From contig CAKPYB010000007.1 of NCBI GenBank assembly GCA_934202525.1, positions 47,110 to 111,109 on the forward strand: a stretch of 64,000 bases of DNA, in the 5' to 3' direction. Below are positions 1 through 9,047 of this stretch, piece by piece. The stretch is from an uncultured Prevotella sp. (GTDB lineage: Bacteria > Bacteroidota > Bacteroidia > Bacteroidales > Bacteroidaceae). The translations under genes and the position numbers were made by a program. The first letter of the stretch is position 1; each line of letters starts with the position of its first letter. A model generated the notes under the pieces. The model was given only the letters and a program-made list of their open reading frames with translations, was not told the DNA's origin and made no database searches.

Positions 1-147
1 GAACCCGCGGTCGTTGCTGTGAAAATCGGCAGCATTGAGCAGATGATTTCCGAGATGCCCCATAAAGAGGTGGCTGCTGAAATCGCAGTGGAAAGGCTCC
101 GATAGGAATTCGTAACGTCCTACCTTATCTAATAATTTCTGTTCCAT
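1..147 (-). CDS. Acyl-ACP thioesterase, N-terminal part (runs off the window edge)
   Basis: The 49 visible codons start at ATG 145-147 and read MEQKLLDKVGRYEFLSEPFH, followed by a hotdog-fold-like start containing GNHLLNAADFHSNDRGF. This matches what I recall of Bacteroidales acyl-[acyl-carrier-protein] thioesterases, which release fatty acids from ACP in the cytoplasm. Its place directly after ilvN, where Bacteroides genomes usually carry this gene before ilvC, supports the call. It lies 115 bp downstream of ilvN on the same strand and is probably co-transcribed. The catalytic region is outside the window, so the call rests on the N-terminus and on synteny. Confidence 0.7.
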   Translation of the reverse strand, partial: MEQKLLDKVGRYEFLSEPFHCDFSSHLFMGHLGNHLLNAADFHSNDRGF

Positions 148-198
148 AATATCTGTCTCGTCCTTTTAATTTGTTGTTTGTCCTGTTGTTTTAAACCG

Positions 199-233
199 AA
201 AAGCCCCCTGCTCCTCTAGTTTGAAGCCAGGGG
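199..233 (-). terminator. Weak hairpin between ilvN and the thioesterase gene
   Basis: On the minus strand CCCCTG (228-233) can pair with CAGGGG (205-210), followed by GGCTTTTC. The stem is short and the T run is only four bases, so it may be a partial terminator or a processing hairpin that lowers read-through from ilv into the thioesterase gene. Confidence 0.3.
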
Positions 234-262
234 AACAAAGGGCATCAAAATATGAAAGAAAT

Positions 263-808
263 CTAATCTTCTGAATTCTGCTTGAGATAATCAGAGATGG
301 GTTCGTCAAAACTTCTCGTAACAGCGATTCTGCCGCTTCGGGTATACTGAAGGAGGCAGTTGTAGCTGTTGAGCTGCTGGAAGAGGTCGGCGATGTCTTC
401 GGTAAGTCCTGCCAGGAGCACGGTGCTGTAGGTAGGATTCACCTCCATCATGCGGGCATCATGCTTGCGGATGGTGCGCGAAACCTCTGGATTTTCGAGC
501 AATACCGGAGTGGAAATCTTGAAGAGAGCCACTTCATGGATAAAGATCTGGTCGTCGGTGTAGTAATCGCTCTTCACCACGTCAATCTTCTTCTCTATTG
601 CCTTGTTGATTTTCTCAATCTGCTCTTCATCACTCCAAACCGTGATGGTATACTTGTGTATATTCTTGATACTGCTGGCCGAAACATTCAAGCTCTCGAT
701 ATTTACCTGTCTGCGAGTAAACACGGCAGTAATCTGATTCAGGATACCGGCAATGTTTTCTGAGTAAACAAGCAATGTATATAATTTCTTTTCGTTGTTA
801 TTCTCCAT
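263..808 (-). CDS. ilvN: Acetolactate synthase small (regulatory) subunit
   Basis: The 181-aa protein is the regulatory subunit of acetohydroxyacid synthase. It binds valine through an N-terminal ACT domain (about residues 8-80, starting LYTLLVYSENIAGILNQITA) and activates the IlvB catalytic subunit. A second small-subunit C-terminal domain follows (about 85-165). The length fits the family (160-185 aa). The start is ATG 806-808. It sits 105 bp downstream of ilvB in the order ilvD-ilvB-ilvN, so all three enzymes of the local isoleucine/valine/leucine branch are likely expressed together. The last 15 residues are polar and not conserved in type. Confidence 0.95.
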   Translation of the reverse strand: MENNNEKKLYTLLVYSENIAGILNQITAVFTRRQVNIESLNVSASSIKNIHKYTITVWSDEEQIEKINKAIEKKIDVVKSDYYTDDQIFIHEVALFKISTPVLLENPEVSRTIRKHDARMMEVNPTYSTVLLAGLTEDIADLFQQLNSYNCLLQYTRSGRIAVTRSFDEPISDYLKQNSED

Positions 809-913
809 TTTTCCAAATTTTAAAAATAATCGGTTACTTTTCGGAGTCTTTCCTTTTCGGAGGATGCTCCCTCATGAAGGAATTTACACCTTATTATATA
901 TAGCCGAAAGCTT

Positions 914-2629
914 TTAATAATTCAACTCAAGTTGCATCTCATCTACACTCTTGCCCGGCAGCGTCATCGGAACGATGTCTTCATTCTCCTTGATGGCGCA
1001 CTCCAACAGGTAAGGACCCTTGGTGCTGATCATCTTCTCCACCTTAGCCTGAAGGTCCTTGCGGTCTATTACCACATCGTATGGTATGCCGTAGGCCTTG
1101 GCAATCTCTGCATAATGAGGATTCATCATGTGGGTGAAGGAGTGACGGCCGCCGAACATCAGGTCTTGCCACTGGCGAACGTTGCCCAGATAGTTGTTGT
1201 TCAGCAGAATCATCTTTACCGGTGCCTGCTGCTCCATGATGGTGCCCAGTTCCTGGATGTTCATCTGGAAACCGCCGTCGCCGAAGAAACAGCAGATGGT
1301 GCGGTCGGGAGCTCCGAAGGTGGCACCGATGGCTGCCGGAAGGCCGAAGCCCATGGTTCCGAAACCACCACTGGTTACGATGCTCAGCTTCTTGGTAAAC
1401 TTGAAGTAGCGGCTACTGATCATCTGGTTCTGACCTACGTCGTTTACGAGAACTGCTTCATTATGAGTAGCTTCCGTTACCACGTTGGTCACCTCGCCCA
1501 TAAGCAGCGGTCCCTCTGTAGGGTGGATATCCTTCTCTATTACCTTCTCCTGTTCCTGCTGGCGGTATTCCTCGAAGGAATCTCTCCACTCGCGGTGAAC
1601 ATTCTTGTTCAGCAGACGGGTAATGGCTGGCAGACTCTGCTTGCAGTCGCCCACCACAGCCACATCGGTCTTGATAACCTTATCAATCTCAGCCTTGTCA
1701 ATGTCCAGGTGGATAATCTTTGCCTGAGGAGCATACTTAGAAGGCACGCCTGTGATACGGTCGCTGAAACGCATACCGATGGCGATGAGCACATCACACT
1801 CCTGGGTCTTCATGTTGGTAGCATAAGAACCGTGCATGCCGAGCATACCCATGTTGAGCGGGTGGTTGCTAGGCAGGGCAGAAAGGCCGAGCAGGGTTCT
1901 GCCGGCAGGGATATCTGCCTTCTCGAGGAATTCGATGAGTTCATTATGTGCACCGCCAAGCTCTACTCCATGACCCACGAGGGCGAATGGTTTCTTGGCA
2001 TTGTTGATGAGTTCGGCAGCTTCAGCCACCGCCTTTTCATCTATCGTAGGATAAGGGTTGTAAGATGTAACCTTCTCACATTTCACTGGTTCCCACTCGC
2101 ATGTAGCCACCTGCGCATTCTTTGTAAAGTCGAGCACCACAGGTCCCGGACGTCCGCTGCGGGCGATGTAGAAAGCACGGCTCACAGCCCATGCCACATC
2201 CTCGGCACGGCGTATCTGGTAAGACCACTTGGAGATTGGCTGGGTAACACCCACGAGGTCTACCTCCTGGAAGGCATCGGTACCCAGGGCACCTACGCCT
2301 ACCTGTCCGGCGATGACTACGATTGGTGTAGAATCCATCATGGCATCAGCGATGCCGGTCAATGTATTAGTAGCTCCAGGACCACTAGTGACAAGAGCGA
2401 CGCCCACTTCGCCGCTGACTCGGGCATAACCCTGTGCAGCGTGAGCAGCAGCCTGCTCGTGACGTACCAAGATGTGGTCAAACATCTTCTTTTCACCTCT
2501 CGTGTAACCGTACAGTGCATCAAACACTGGCATGATGCTGCCGCCCGGATATCCGAAGATGGTTTTAACATCCTCGTTTTTCAGGGAGCGCATCAGTGCT
2601 TCGGCTCCTGTTATTACTTCTTTTGCCAT
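914..2629 (-). CDS. ilvB: Acetolactate synthase large (catalytic) subunit
   Basis: The 571-aa thiamine-diphosphate enzyme condenses two pyruvates to acetolactate, or pyruvate plus 2-oxobutyrate to acetohydroxybutyrate, in the cytoplasm. The N-terminal TPP domain has GYPGGSIMPVFDAL and the catalytic glutamate E58 in RHEQAAAHAAQGYARVSG. A central domain follows, and the C-terminal TPP domain has GDGGF near residue 450 and the Mg-binding NNNYLGNV. The length is normal for IlvB/IlvI. The start is ATG 2627-2629, 83 bp downstream of ilvD. The gap holds a direct repeat of TCAAAGACTCT but no obvious promoter, so it should be part of the ilvD transcript. Confidence 0.96.
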   Translation of the reverse strand: MAKEVITGAEALMRSLKNEDVKTIFGYPGGSIMPVFDALYGYTRGEKKMFDHILVRHEQAAAHAAQGYARVSGEVGVALVTSGPGATNTLTGIADAMMDSTPIVVIAGQVGVGALGTDAFQEVDLVGVTQPISKWSYQIRRAEDVAWAVSRAFYIARSGRPGPVVLDFTKNAQVATCEWEPVKCEKVTSYNPYPTIDEKAVAEAAELINNAKKPFALVGHGVELGGAHNELIEFLEKADIPAGRTLLGLSALPSNHPLNMGMLGMHGSYATNMKTQECDVLIAIGMRFSDRITGVPSKYAPQAKIIHLDIDKAEIDKVIKTDVAVVGDCKQSLPAITRLLNKNVHREWRDSFEEYRQQEQEKVIEKDIHPTEGPLLMGEVTNVVTEATHNEAVLVNDVGQNQMISSRYFKFTKKLSIVTSGGFGTMGFGLPAAIGATFGAPDRTICCFFGDGGFQMNIQELGTIMEQQAPVKMILLNNNYLGNVRQWQDLMFGGRHSFTHMMNPHYAEIAKAYGIPYDVVIDRKDLQAKVEKMISTKGPYLLECAIKENEDIVPMTLPGKSVDEMQLELNY

Positions 2630-2712
2630 TTATATGTTATTATTCTGAATAATTCAAAAACTTTTCTTTTCTCAAAGACTCTAAAAACTGTCTTTTCAAA
2701 GACTCTCGAAGA

Positions 2713-4515
2713 CTAGTCGATGATTCTCACACCGCCCTTATCTGCCGAACTTACGCTCTGGGCATAAGCGCGCAGTGCCTTGCTAACCACGCGGTTGCGC
2801 TTCAGCGGCTGCTGTGGGCGTGCTGCGAGTTCCTCGTCAGAGAGCTTCACATTGATGGAGCGGCTAGGGATATCAATGACGATGATGTCGCCATCCTTAA
2901 TCTTGCCGATGTTACCACCTGCTGCAGCCTCAGGACTGATGTGACCGATGCTCAAGCCTGATGTACCGCCTGAGAAGCGGCCGTCGGTGATGAGGGCACA
3001 TTCCTTGCCCAGGTGACGGCTCTTGATGTAAGAGGTTGGGTAGAGCATCTCCTGCATGCCAGGGCCACCCTTCGGACCCTCGTGGGTGATAACTACGCAG
3101 TCGCCTGAGTTAACCTTGCCGCCAAGGATGCCTTCGCATGCATCTTCCTGAGAATCAAAGCATACGGCTGGACCCTCAAAATGCCAGAGCACTGGGTCTA
3201 CTCCAGCTGTCTTCACTACGCAACCATTCTGGGCGATGTTGCCGAAGAGCACTGCCAGTCCGCCATCCTTGGTGTAGGCATGCTCGAGGTCGCGGATACA
3301 ACCCTCGGCGCGATCGGTGTCAAGACTCTCCCACTGAGCGTCCTGGCTACCCATCTGGGTAGAGAACTTTCTGCCCGGTGCTGAGTGGTAGATTCTGTCA
3401 GCCTCGGCATCAATCTCTGTGCCGGTAATGGCGTATTTCTTCATCTGCTCATCGAGTGTCTTGCCGTCAACACGCTTTACGGCGCCGTTAATCAGACCGC
3501 CCTTGTTCAGCTCGTTCAGGATACCGAGGATACCACCTGCGCGGTTGCACTCCTGTACACTGTATTTCTGGGTGTTAGGGCTCAACTTGCAGAGGCAAGG
3601 CACCTTGCGGCTCAACTGGTCGATGTCTTCCATCTTGAAGTCTGCGCCAGCTTCCTGAGCTACTGCCAGCAAGTGGAGCACGGTGTTGGTGCTTCCGCCC
3701 ATGGCGATGTCCAGGGTCATGGCGTTGAGGAATGCGTCGCGGGTAGCTATATTGCGTGGCAATACGCTCTCGTCGCCGTCCTCATAATATGCATAAGCGT
3801 TCTTAACTATCTGGCGTGCTGCATCTTTAAAAAGTTGGATGCGGTTTTTGTGGGTAGCAAGAATGGTTCCGTTGCCTGGCAAGCTCAGACCGATGGCCTC
3901 GGTGAGTGAGTTCATTGAGTTGGCGGTAAACATACCTGAGCAGCTACCGCAACCTGGGCAGGCGCACTGCTCAATCTGCGTCATCTCCTCGTCAGAAACG
4001 CTTGTATCAGCACCCTTAATCATAGCTGTAATCAAGTCGGCGTTCTCACCCTTCCAGCGTCCGGCTTCCATAGGTCCACCTGAGCAGAACACGGTAGGAA
4101 TGTTCAGTCGCATAGATGCCATGAGCATACCTGGGGTTACCTTGTCGCAGTTTGAGATGCAGATCATGGCGTCGGCCTTGTGAGCATTGACCATGTATTC
4201 TACAGAGTCGGCAATGATGTCACGGCTTGGGAGGGAATAGAGCATTCCGTCGTGTCCCATTGCGATACCGTCGTCAACGGCGATGGTATTGAATTCGGCT
4301 GCATAGCACCCCATAGCTTCGATTTCCTTCTTGACGATCTGACCGATTTCATGAAGATGGGTATGACCTGGCACAAACTGAGTAAAGCTGTTCACGATAG
4401 CAATGATTGGTTTACCAAACTGCTCGTGTTTCATACCTGCAGCTACCCAGAGTGCTCGGGCACCTGCCATTCTTCTGCCTTCAGTACAGACGCTACTTCT
4501 TAATGGATGTTTCAT
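2713..4515 (-). CDS. ilvD: Dihydroxy-acid dehydratase
   Basis: The 600-aa iron-sulfur enzyme converts 2,3-dihydroxy-isovalerate and -methylvalerate to the 2-keto acids. Key cluster cysteines are visible in [13 protein letters not shown] (C123) and in [13 protein letters not shown] (about 184-192), and the substrate/metal region [15 protein letters not shown] is intact. I chose ATG 4513-4515 ([10 protein letters not shown]). The frame stays open 57 codons further upstream, but that stretch lies across the promoter and its translation has no family similarity. The gene heads the ilv operon, and its 5' UTR carries a compact hairpin. Confidence 0.96.
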   Translation of the reverse strand: MKHPLRSSVCTEGRRMAGARALWVAAGMKHEQFGKPIIAIVNSFTQFVPGHTHLHEIGQIVKKEIEAMGCYAAEFNTIAVDDGIAMGHDGMLYSLPSRDIIADSVEYMVNAHKADAMICISNCDKVTPGMLMASMRLNIPTVFCSGGPMEAGRWKGENADLITAMIKGADTSVSDEEMTQIEQCACPGCGSCSGMFTANSMNSLTEAIGLSLPGNGTILATHKNRIQLFKDAARQIVKNAYAYYEDGDESVLPRNIATRDAFLNAMTLDIAMGGSTNTVLHLLAVAQEAGADFKMEDIDQLSRKVPCLCKLSPNTQKYSVQECNRAGGILGILNELNKGGLINGAVKRVDGKTLDEQMKKYAITGTEIDAEADRIYHSAPGRKFSTQMGSQDAQWESLDTDRAEGCIRDLEHAYTKDGGLAVLFGNIAQNGCVVKTAGVDPVLWHFEGPAVCFDSQEDACEGILGGKVNSGDCVVITHEGPKGGPGMQEMLYPTSYIKSRHLGKECALITDGRFSGGTSGLSIGHISPEAAAGGNIGKIKDGDIIVIDIPSRSINVKLSDEELAARPQQPLKRNRVVSKALRAYAQSVSSADKGGVRIID

Positions 4516-4546
4516 ATCTTTTTTTCTTTTATTTCCTTGCTTAAAA

Positions 4547-4562
4547 GGGCTCTTTCGAGCCC
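4547..4562 (-). promoter_or_regulatory. GNRA-capped hairpin in the ilvD 5' UTR
   Basis: On the minus strand GGGCTC and GAGCCC form a perfect 6-bp stem closed by a GAAA tetraloop, followed by TTTTAA, between the promoter and the ilvD start. A seven-codon ORF (MGSKEPF) spans it. It resembles a minimal terminator or stabilising hairpin. The mini-ORF has no branched-chain residues, so an ilv-type peptide attenuator is not supported. Confidence 0.4.
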
Positions 4563-4581
4563 ATTTGTTATAATTTGCCTG

Positions 4582-4612
4582 CAAAGATACAGAGAATTTA
4601 TGTAATAGCCAA
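4582..4612 (-). promoter_or_regulatory. ilvD operon promoter (Bacteroidota type)
   Basis: On the minus strand TTGG (4609-4612), a 19-bp spacer and an exact -7 box TATCTTTG (4582-4589) match the Bacteroidota consensus TTTG-N19/21-TAnnTTTG with one change in the -33 box. Transcription would start near 4575, giving a 5' UTR of about 60 nt before ilvD. Confidence 0.6.
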
Positions 4613-4818
4613 CTAATTTCGTATAAAATTTCAGAAAACTTCGTTTTTTTGTTAGAAAAACAAATAAAATGCTTACAATTTATCACGATAGATACTCATT
4701 TCTGCTGATTTTGTGCAAAAAAGAAAGAGCTTATTAACCACACTGAACTCTTATCTTATTAAGATTACCTGACGAAAAAGTATAAAGCGAGGCGGCCAGA
4801 CATGTAAGAAAGGTAAGA

Positions 4819-4855
4819 AGAAAAAAAATCCTCCTAAACCGAAGTTTAGGAGGAC
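4819..4855 (-). terminator. Intrinsic terminator after the OmpA-family gene
   Basis: An 11-bp perfect stem (TCCTCCTAAAC at 4829-4839 with GTTTAGGAGGA at 4844-4854) is closed by a TTCG tetraloop on the minus strand and followed there by eight T residues. It lies 40 bp past the stop of the OmpA-like gene. The stretch 4616-4818 between it and the ilvD promoter holds nothing else I can name. Confidence 0.9.
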
Positions 4856-4893
4856 CTGGTCACAAGACCAAATATCTGAAACTACTTATTTCT

Positions 4894-6039
4894 TTATTCA
4901 GCTGCATTGTTATCATTGAATGTAGCAACACGGTTGAACTCAACCTGCTTGAAGAGCTTGTCAGTAGCACCCATACCCTTAGCCTGAAGACGATTTGCGC
5001 TAATCTTGTAAGTCTTAACGAGAATGTTCTTTACAGCATTGGCACGAGCCTCAGAAAGTTTCTGGTTAAGTTCCTTAGAACCCTCTGGAGATGCATAACC
5101 CTTAATTTCAACCTTAGCATTTGGATGATTCTTCATATACTGAGCAATCATCTCGATGTTTGGCATCTGGCTACGCTCTACTTTTGACTTACCTACAGTA
5201 AACAATACTGTTGGCTGCAAATTGGTAGCAGTAGCTGGCTTTACATACTTAGGAGCCTTCTGGCACTCATTGAGCGCATTCTGGAGATCCTTGATCTGCT
5301 TGTCCTTAGCTGCGAGTTCAGAATCCTTGCTATTCAAGTCGTTGCGGAGGTTGTTGATCTGACCATTCAAACCATCAATCTCGTTCTGGTCGCGTGGAGT
5401 TACGATAGTGAAGTTGTGAGAGTTGTTAGAACCCTTGAACTTGTAGTTAACACCCACCTTAACCTGGAAAGCAGACTTGTTAACATCAAACTGGCAACCA
5501 TTGCAAGCACTCTTGTTGTCGTGAAGGAACCAATTCATAGATGGCTCTACATATACCTGCCAAGCCTTGTTTGCGCCAAGGTTGAATGCGAAGTCAACAC
5601 CTGCGTTAGCTGTGAGGGCATTGAGGTTGCCATTATGAAGGTTGAAAGAGTGGTAACCACCAATGCCTGCCAATGGGATGATTTCGAATTTACGTGGCTC
5701 ACCCTTGTAACCCAAGAAGAGGTTTGTTGCATTGATAGTACCGATGAACTTACCGCTTGCACCACGAACCAAAGTCTTATGTGTAAAAGGCAGGTTGCGG
5801 TTACGAGCATAGAGGTCAGCCTCTACAGCAGCACCCCAAACTGGAGTAAACCACTTTCCGAGACGTACACCTACTGAAGGATTTACGTTCTTGAACCATG
5901 CATTGTGAGTAGTCTTTGTAGCAGCTCCAACGTTTACACCAAGATACCAATTGTCAAAGAACTTGCTCTCCTGTGTAGTCTGAGCAGATGCAGATACTGC
6001 CATTACGGCAGCAGCAAACATTAATACTAACTTTTTCAT
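4894..6039 (-). CDS. OmpA-family outer-membrane protein
   Basis: This 381-aa protein has a signal peptide (MKKLVLMFAAAVMAVSASAQ, cut after about residue 20), an N-terminal eight-strand-barrel-like region (about 25-205), a coiled-coil or heptad linker (about 212-262, rich in L, K, D and N) and a C-terminal OmpA peptidoglycan-binding domain (about 275-375). The OmpA domain shows VEIKGYASPEG, LNQKLSEARANAV and FNRVATF. It probably anchors the outer membrane to peptidoglycan and, as in other Bacteroidales, is likely abundant. It stands alone, with its own strong promoter and terminator. Codon use looks highly biased, which fits high expression. Confidence 0.92.
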   Translation of the reverse strand: MKKLVLMFAAAVMAVSASAQTTQESKFFDNWYLGVNVGAATKTTHNAWFKNVNPSVGVRLGKWFTPVWGAAVEADLYARNRNLPFTHKTLVRGASGKFIGTINATNLFLGYKGEPRKFEIIPLAGIGGYHSFNLHNGNLNALTANAGVDFAFNLGANKAWQVYVEPSMNWFLHDNKSACNGCQFDVNKSAFQVKVGVNYKFKGSNNSHNFTIVTPRDQNEIDGLNGQINNLRNDLNSKDSELAAKDKQIKDLQNALNECQKAPKYVKPATATNLQPTVLFTVGKSKVERSQMPNIEMIAQYMKNHPNAKVEIKGYASPEGSKELNQKLSEARANAVKNILVKTYKISANRLQAKGMGATDKLFKQVEFNRVATFNDNNAAE

Positions 6040-6094
6040 TTTCTCTCTAAAATTTGATTTTATATAAATTACTTAAAACTTCATTTTCAGGGTG

Positions 6095-6126
6095 CAAAAT
6101 AATAAAAAAAATTATTAACTACCAAA
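6095..6126 (-). promoter_or_regulatory. Promoter of the OmpA-family gene
   Basis: On the minus strand TTTG (6123-6126), a 20-bp T-rich spacer and TTATTTTG (6095-6102, one mismatch to TAnnTTTG) form a Bacteroidota promoter. The predicted 5' UTR is about 50 nt. Confidence 0.55.
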
Positions 6127-6277
6127 TTTTTGGCCATATTTTATGCTGTAAAACATAAAAAATGGAGAAAAAGAACATTTTAATATCCTATTTCTCCATT
6201 CTATTTTACTCAAAATGAATAATCTGAGCCATTTTTGGTTCTATCCGTTTCTATCAGAAAACATCTTCTGAAGAAAG

Positions 6278-8878
6278 CTAAAGTTCGAAAACCTGAGCGC
6301 TTCTGCCTGCGATGGTTACCTGCATGTTTCCCAAGCCAGAAACCGAGAGTTTCAGCGTGCGAGGCAAGGCATTCACCACTTTAAGCCAGGTTTTGCCCGA
6401 TTTAGAATCCTTCACCACACTGGTGCCCACATATTTCTTCAGCGCATCCGGCAGACTGAGCACGGATGAAATGTAGAGGTCACCGGCATGCTGACCGAAC
6501 ATCTTCTGCATCTTGTAACTCTCGCTCGCGCGTACATTATTATTATCAAAGTAAATCATGTCCGGCTGCCAGTTGCTGTATCCGTCCTTACACAAGAGAG
6601 GAGCATAGGATGTCATTTCTACCACATCGCCGTTGCGCTCCACATTGCAGAGGTGGATGCCCTCAGCCAGCGCATTGTCTACCGCATTGGCACCGCGAGA
6701 TGCATATTCGCCCAGATAAACCTTAGGAGCCTTGCGGTCGTAATGGTCGTAATAATCCTGATGGTTCAGGAACCAGCCCGGCTGCTCATAATAATGCTCG
6801 TCTACGGCATCAATCCAGCACTTGTTTTCGCGGGCAATCTTCCAACCCTCAATATAATCGGAAGACGGGAAGTGGAACGGACCTACGGTACCTACCACCT
6901 CGAGCTGAGGATACTTCTGCTTCACTGCCTTGCAGATCATCAGGTAGCGCTGCTCGAAATCGGTAGAGATGAGGTCTTCGTTGCCGATGCCTATCATCTT
7001 GAGGTTGAACGGAACCGGATGCCCCGCATCGGCTCTCATCTTAGCCCACTTAGAGGTGGCAGGGTCGCCATTCGCCCATTCTACCAAGTCTAGCACGTCC
7101 TGAATATACTGCGGCATCTCGCTCATCGGGATTCCGCCCTGCTGACCAGCCACTCCGCGCTCATCTGCCACAGAGTTCTGACAAGGAACACCTGCCGCCA
7201 ATACAGGCAGCGGCTCGGCTCCCATATCCTCGCACCACTGGAAATACTCATAGAAACCCAGCTGGCGGGTCTGATGGTATCCCCAGATGTTGTAGGCTGG
7301 CTTGCGATCTTTCTGCGGACCCACGCTCTCCTTCCAGTGGTAAATGTTCTTGAGCCCCTGACCGTGGAGCATGCAGCCGCCCGGGAAGCGCACGAAGCGA
7401 GGCTTCAGGTCGGCAATGGCCTCGGCAAGGTCTTTACGCAGTCCATGACCCTTGTAAGTATCTTGTGGTTTGAGACTTACCAAATCTACCGCCACTTTCT
7501 GCTCGCCCTTAGGCAAGATGGCGAACCGGATGTTCTTGCCCAGTTTGCCCTCCTTGGTGGTGGCTTCGCTGGCGAGTTCGCCCTCATATTTATCGGTCAC
7601 GATGAGCTGCGCCTTATATTCCTTCCAGTCTGCGCCCTGCACCTTGATCTTGGTCTGGCATACAGGCAATCCCTCCTGGTTTACGAGCGCCAGGGTGAGG
7701 TCTTTCTTCTTGGCATCGATGCAGCGGGCGTGCAGGCTCACCTCGTAGATGGCCGGCTGATGCTTACCCTCCTTGCCCTCAACGGCAGCTCCGCGACGTA
7801 TGGCGATGCCGTCCCAACCTATATTATAAATAGGTGTAGCGCCCAGAACGGCATAATGGGCATTGTTCTGGCTCACCCCGTTTTCGGTGGCGATGCCCTC
7901 TTTCTCTACCCCCACCCATGCCGTGGTGGCATTCCACTGGTGGCGGTGGTCTTCCTTGTTATACTCAAAGTCGCCGTTCTGCAACATTTCTGCAGAGAGT
8001 CCTCCGTCGGCAGCGCGGCTGATGTCTTCGAAGAAGATACCCATCAGCTTGTTGGAGATGCGGTGGGATTTCTGTGGATTGATACTGAGGTTGGCAGGGA
8101 TTTCCGAATCTTTCGGCAGGTCGATGTGGTTGTCCTTGGCATAAGCTGCGAGGTCGGCATCGGTCTTCGGCATCGGCTGGGCGTTGAGTTTTGCCTCTTC
8201 AGAGAGGGCGTGGAACCAGGAACGGATGTAGTTGAGATGCACTGCCGGCACCTCGAAATCGCAGCCATGGAAGAGTTTTCCGCCGATGGTTGCGGTGTCG
8301 CGCTGCCAGAGTATCTCGTCGGCAGAAGCTTCCAGCGTATCTTCCTTGAAGGTACGGAAATCGTTGCTTGCCTGTACGTATCGCTTGCCCTTGGATGTCT
8401 TGAGATAGATGTCGAAGTTGCCGTCATCCATCTGATAGGCAGCCACATCCTTCACGCCTTTTTCGCGGATGATGGGATAATCCTGCGGGCGCCAGGTGAT
8501 GAGGTCTTCAGAATAGGCTACGGCAAACTGCGGTGCATGCTGGTTCACGCTCCAGAGTGCGCGCCATGTGCCGTCGTTAGCTTTTACCACGAAGGGGTTA
8601 TACATCTTCTTTTCAGCTCCCCACGGACCGTAGTCGCTGGCGCAGAGCTGTCCTACATCCACCCAACGCTCATCGTCGGTGAAATAAGCCAGATGCAAGC
8701 CCTGGTTGGGTGCTGGCGAATAGATGAATATCTGGCAGATGGAGTCCTTGCCCTGTATGGTGTATGCAGGGGCATCCTTGTCTATTTGCTTCTGCATCTG
8801 CTGTCTGCTGACAGCCTGACTGGCACTGGCAGCTGCCACGAGCAGCGCTGATGTAAATATGTACTTTAGTTTTATCAT
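6278..8878 (-). CDS. Secreted alpha-L-arabinofuranosidase, GH51 family, with N-terminal five-blade-like domain
   Basis: This 866-aa exported glycoside hydrolase (signal peptide MIKLKYIFTSALLVAAASAS) should release arabinofuranose from arabinan or arabinoxylan. Residues about 35-230 form a GH43/GH32-like propeller-type region (NPFVVKANDGTWRALWSVN, AVAYSEDLITW). A CBM4-like beta domain follows (about 265-445), then the GH51 TIM barrel with FVRFPGGCMLHG, the acid/base glutamate E634 in GIGNED and the nucleophile E724 in YLGEYAS, then a C-terminal beta domain. It is monocistronic, lies downstream of the folD terminator and is not next to susCD. The N-terminal region could act as a carbohydrate-binding module. 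Its own catalytic residues are not evident. Confidence 0.9.
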   Translation of the reverse strand: MIKLKYIFTSALLVAAASASQAVSRQQMQKQIDKDAPAYTIQGKDSICQIFIYSPAPNQGLHLAYFTDDERWVDVGQLCASDYGPWGAEKKMYNPFVVKANDGTWRALWSVNQHAPQFAVAYSEDLITWRPQDYPIIREKGVKDVAAYQMDDGNFDIYLKTSKGKRYVQASNDFRTFKEDTLEASADEILWQRDTATIGGKLFHGCDFEVPAVHLNYIRSWFHALSEEAKLNAQPMPKTDADLAAYAKDNHIDLPKDSEIPANLSINPQKSHRISNKLMGIFFEDISRAADGGLSAEMLQNGDFEYNKEDHRHQWNATTAWVGVEKEGIATENGVSQNNAHYAVLGATPIYNIGWDGIAIRRGAAVEGKEGKHQPAIYEVSLHARCIDAKKKDLTLALVNQEGLPVCQTKIKVQGADWKEYKAQLIVTDKYEGELASEATTKEGKLGKNIRFAILPKGEQKVAVDLVSLKPQDTYKGHGLRKDLAEAIADLKPRFVRFPGGCMLHGQGLKNIYHWKESVGPQKDRKPAYNIWGYHQTRQLGFYEYFQWCEDMGAEPLPVLAAGVPCQNSVADERGVAGQQGGIPMSEMPQYIQDVLDLVEWANGDPATSKWAKMRADAGHPVPFNLKMIGIGNEDLISTDFEQRYLMICKAVKQKYPQLEVVGTVGPFHFPSSDYIEGWKIARENKCWIDAVDEHYYEQPGWFLNHQDYYDHYDRKAPKVYLGEYASRGANAVDNALAEGIHLCNVERNGDVVEMTSYAPLLCKDGYSNWQPDMIYFDNNNVRASESYKMQKMFGQHAGDLYISSVLSLPDALKKYVGTSVVKDSKSGKTWLKVVNALPRTLKLSVSGLGNMQVTIAGRSAQVFEL

Positions 8879-8938
8879 GTTTCTATATTTTTAGATTAAT
8901 ATTGTTTGTTCATTTTACACTATTTCTCTCGGCTTGAT

Positions 8939-8969
8939 AAAAAGGCAGAGTGCATCACTGCACCCTGCC
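8939..8969 (-). terminator. Intrinsic terminator after folD
   Basis: On the minus strand GGCAGGGTGCA (8959-8969) pairs with TGCACTCTGCC (8944-8954) around a GTGA loop, 11 bp with one G-T wobble, and is followed by TTTTTATC. It ends the ffh-folD transcript before the arabinofuranosidase gene. Confidence 0.88.
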
Positions 8970-9047
8970 CCACAAATTAGAGAGTTATAAAAAATCAAGT
9001 ATGCAGTGACTTAAGCACTGCTTCTTTCTGAAATAATTATCTTCTTT

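Noticed and set aside
932..2716. Long plus-strand ORF opposite ilvB
   Set aside because: It is the antisense shadow of ilvB; its translation has no domain and ilvB is unambiguous.
4516..4686. N-terminal extension of IlvD by 57 codons
   Set aside because: The stretch covers the promoter and the 5' UTR hairpin, and its translation is unlike IlvD.
7274..8851. 525-codon plus-strand ORF opposite the arabinofuranosidase
   Set aside because: Antisense shadow of a GC-rich biased gene, without promoter or recognisable domain.
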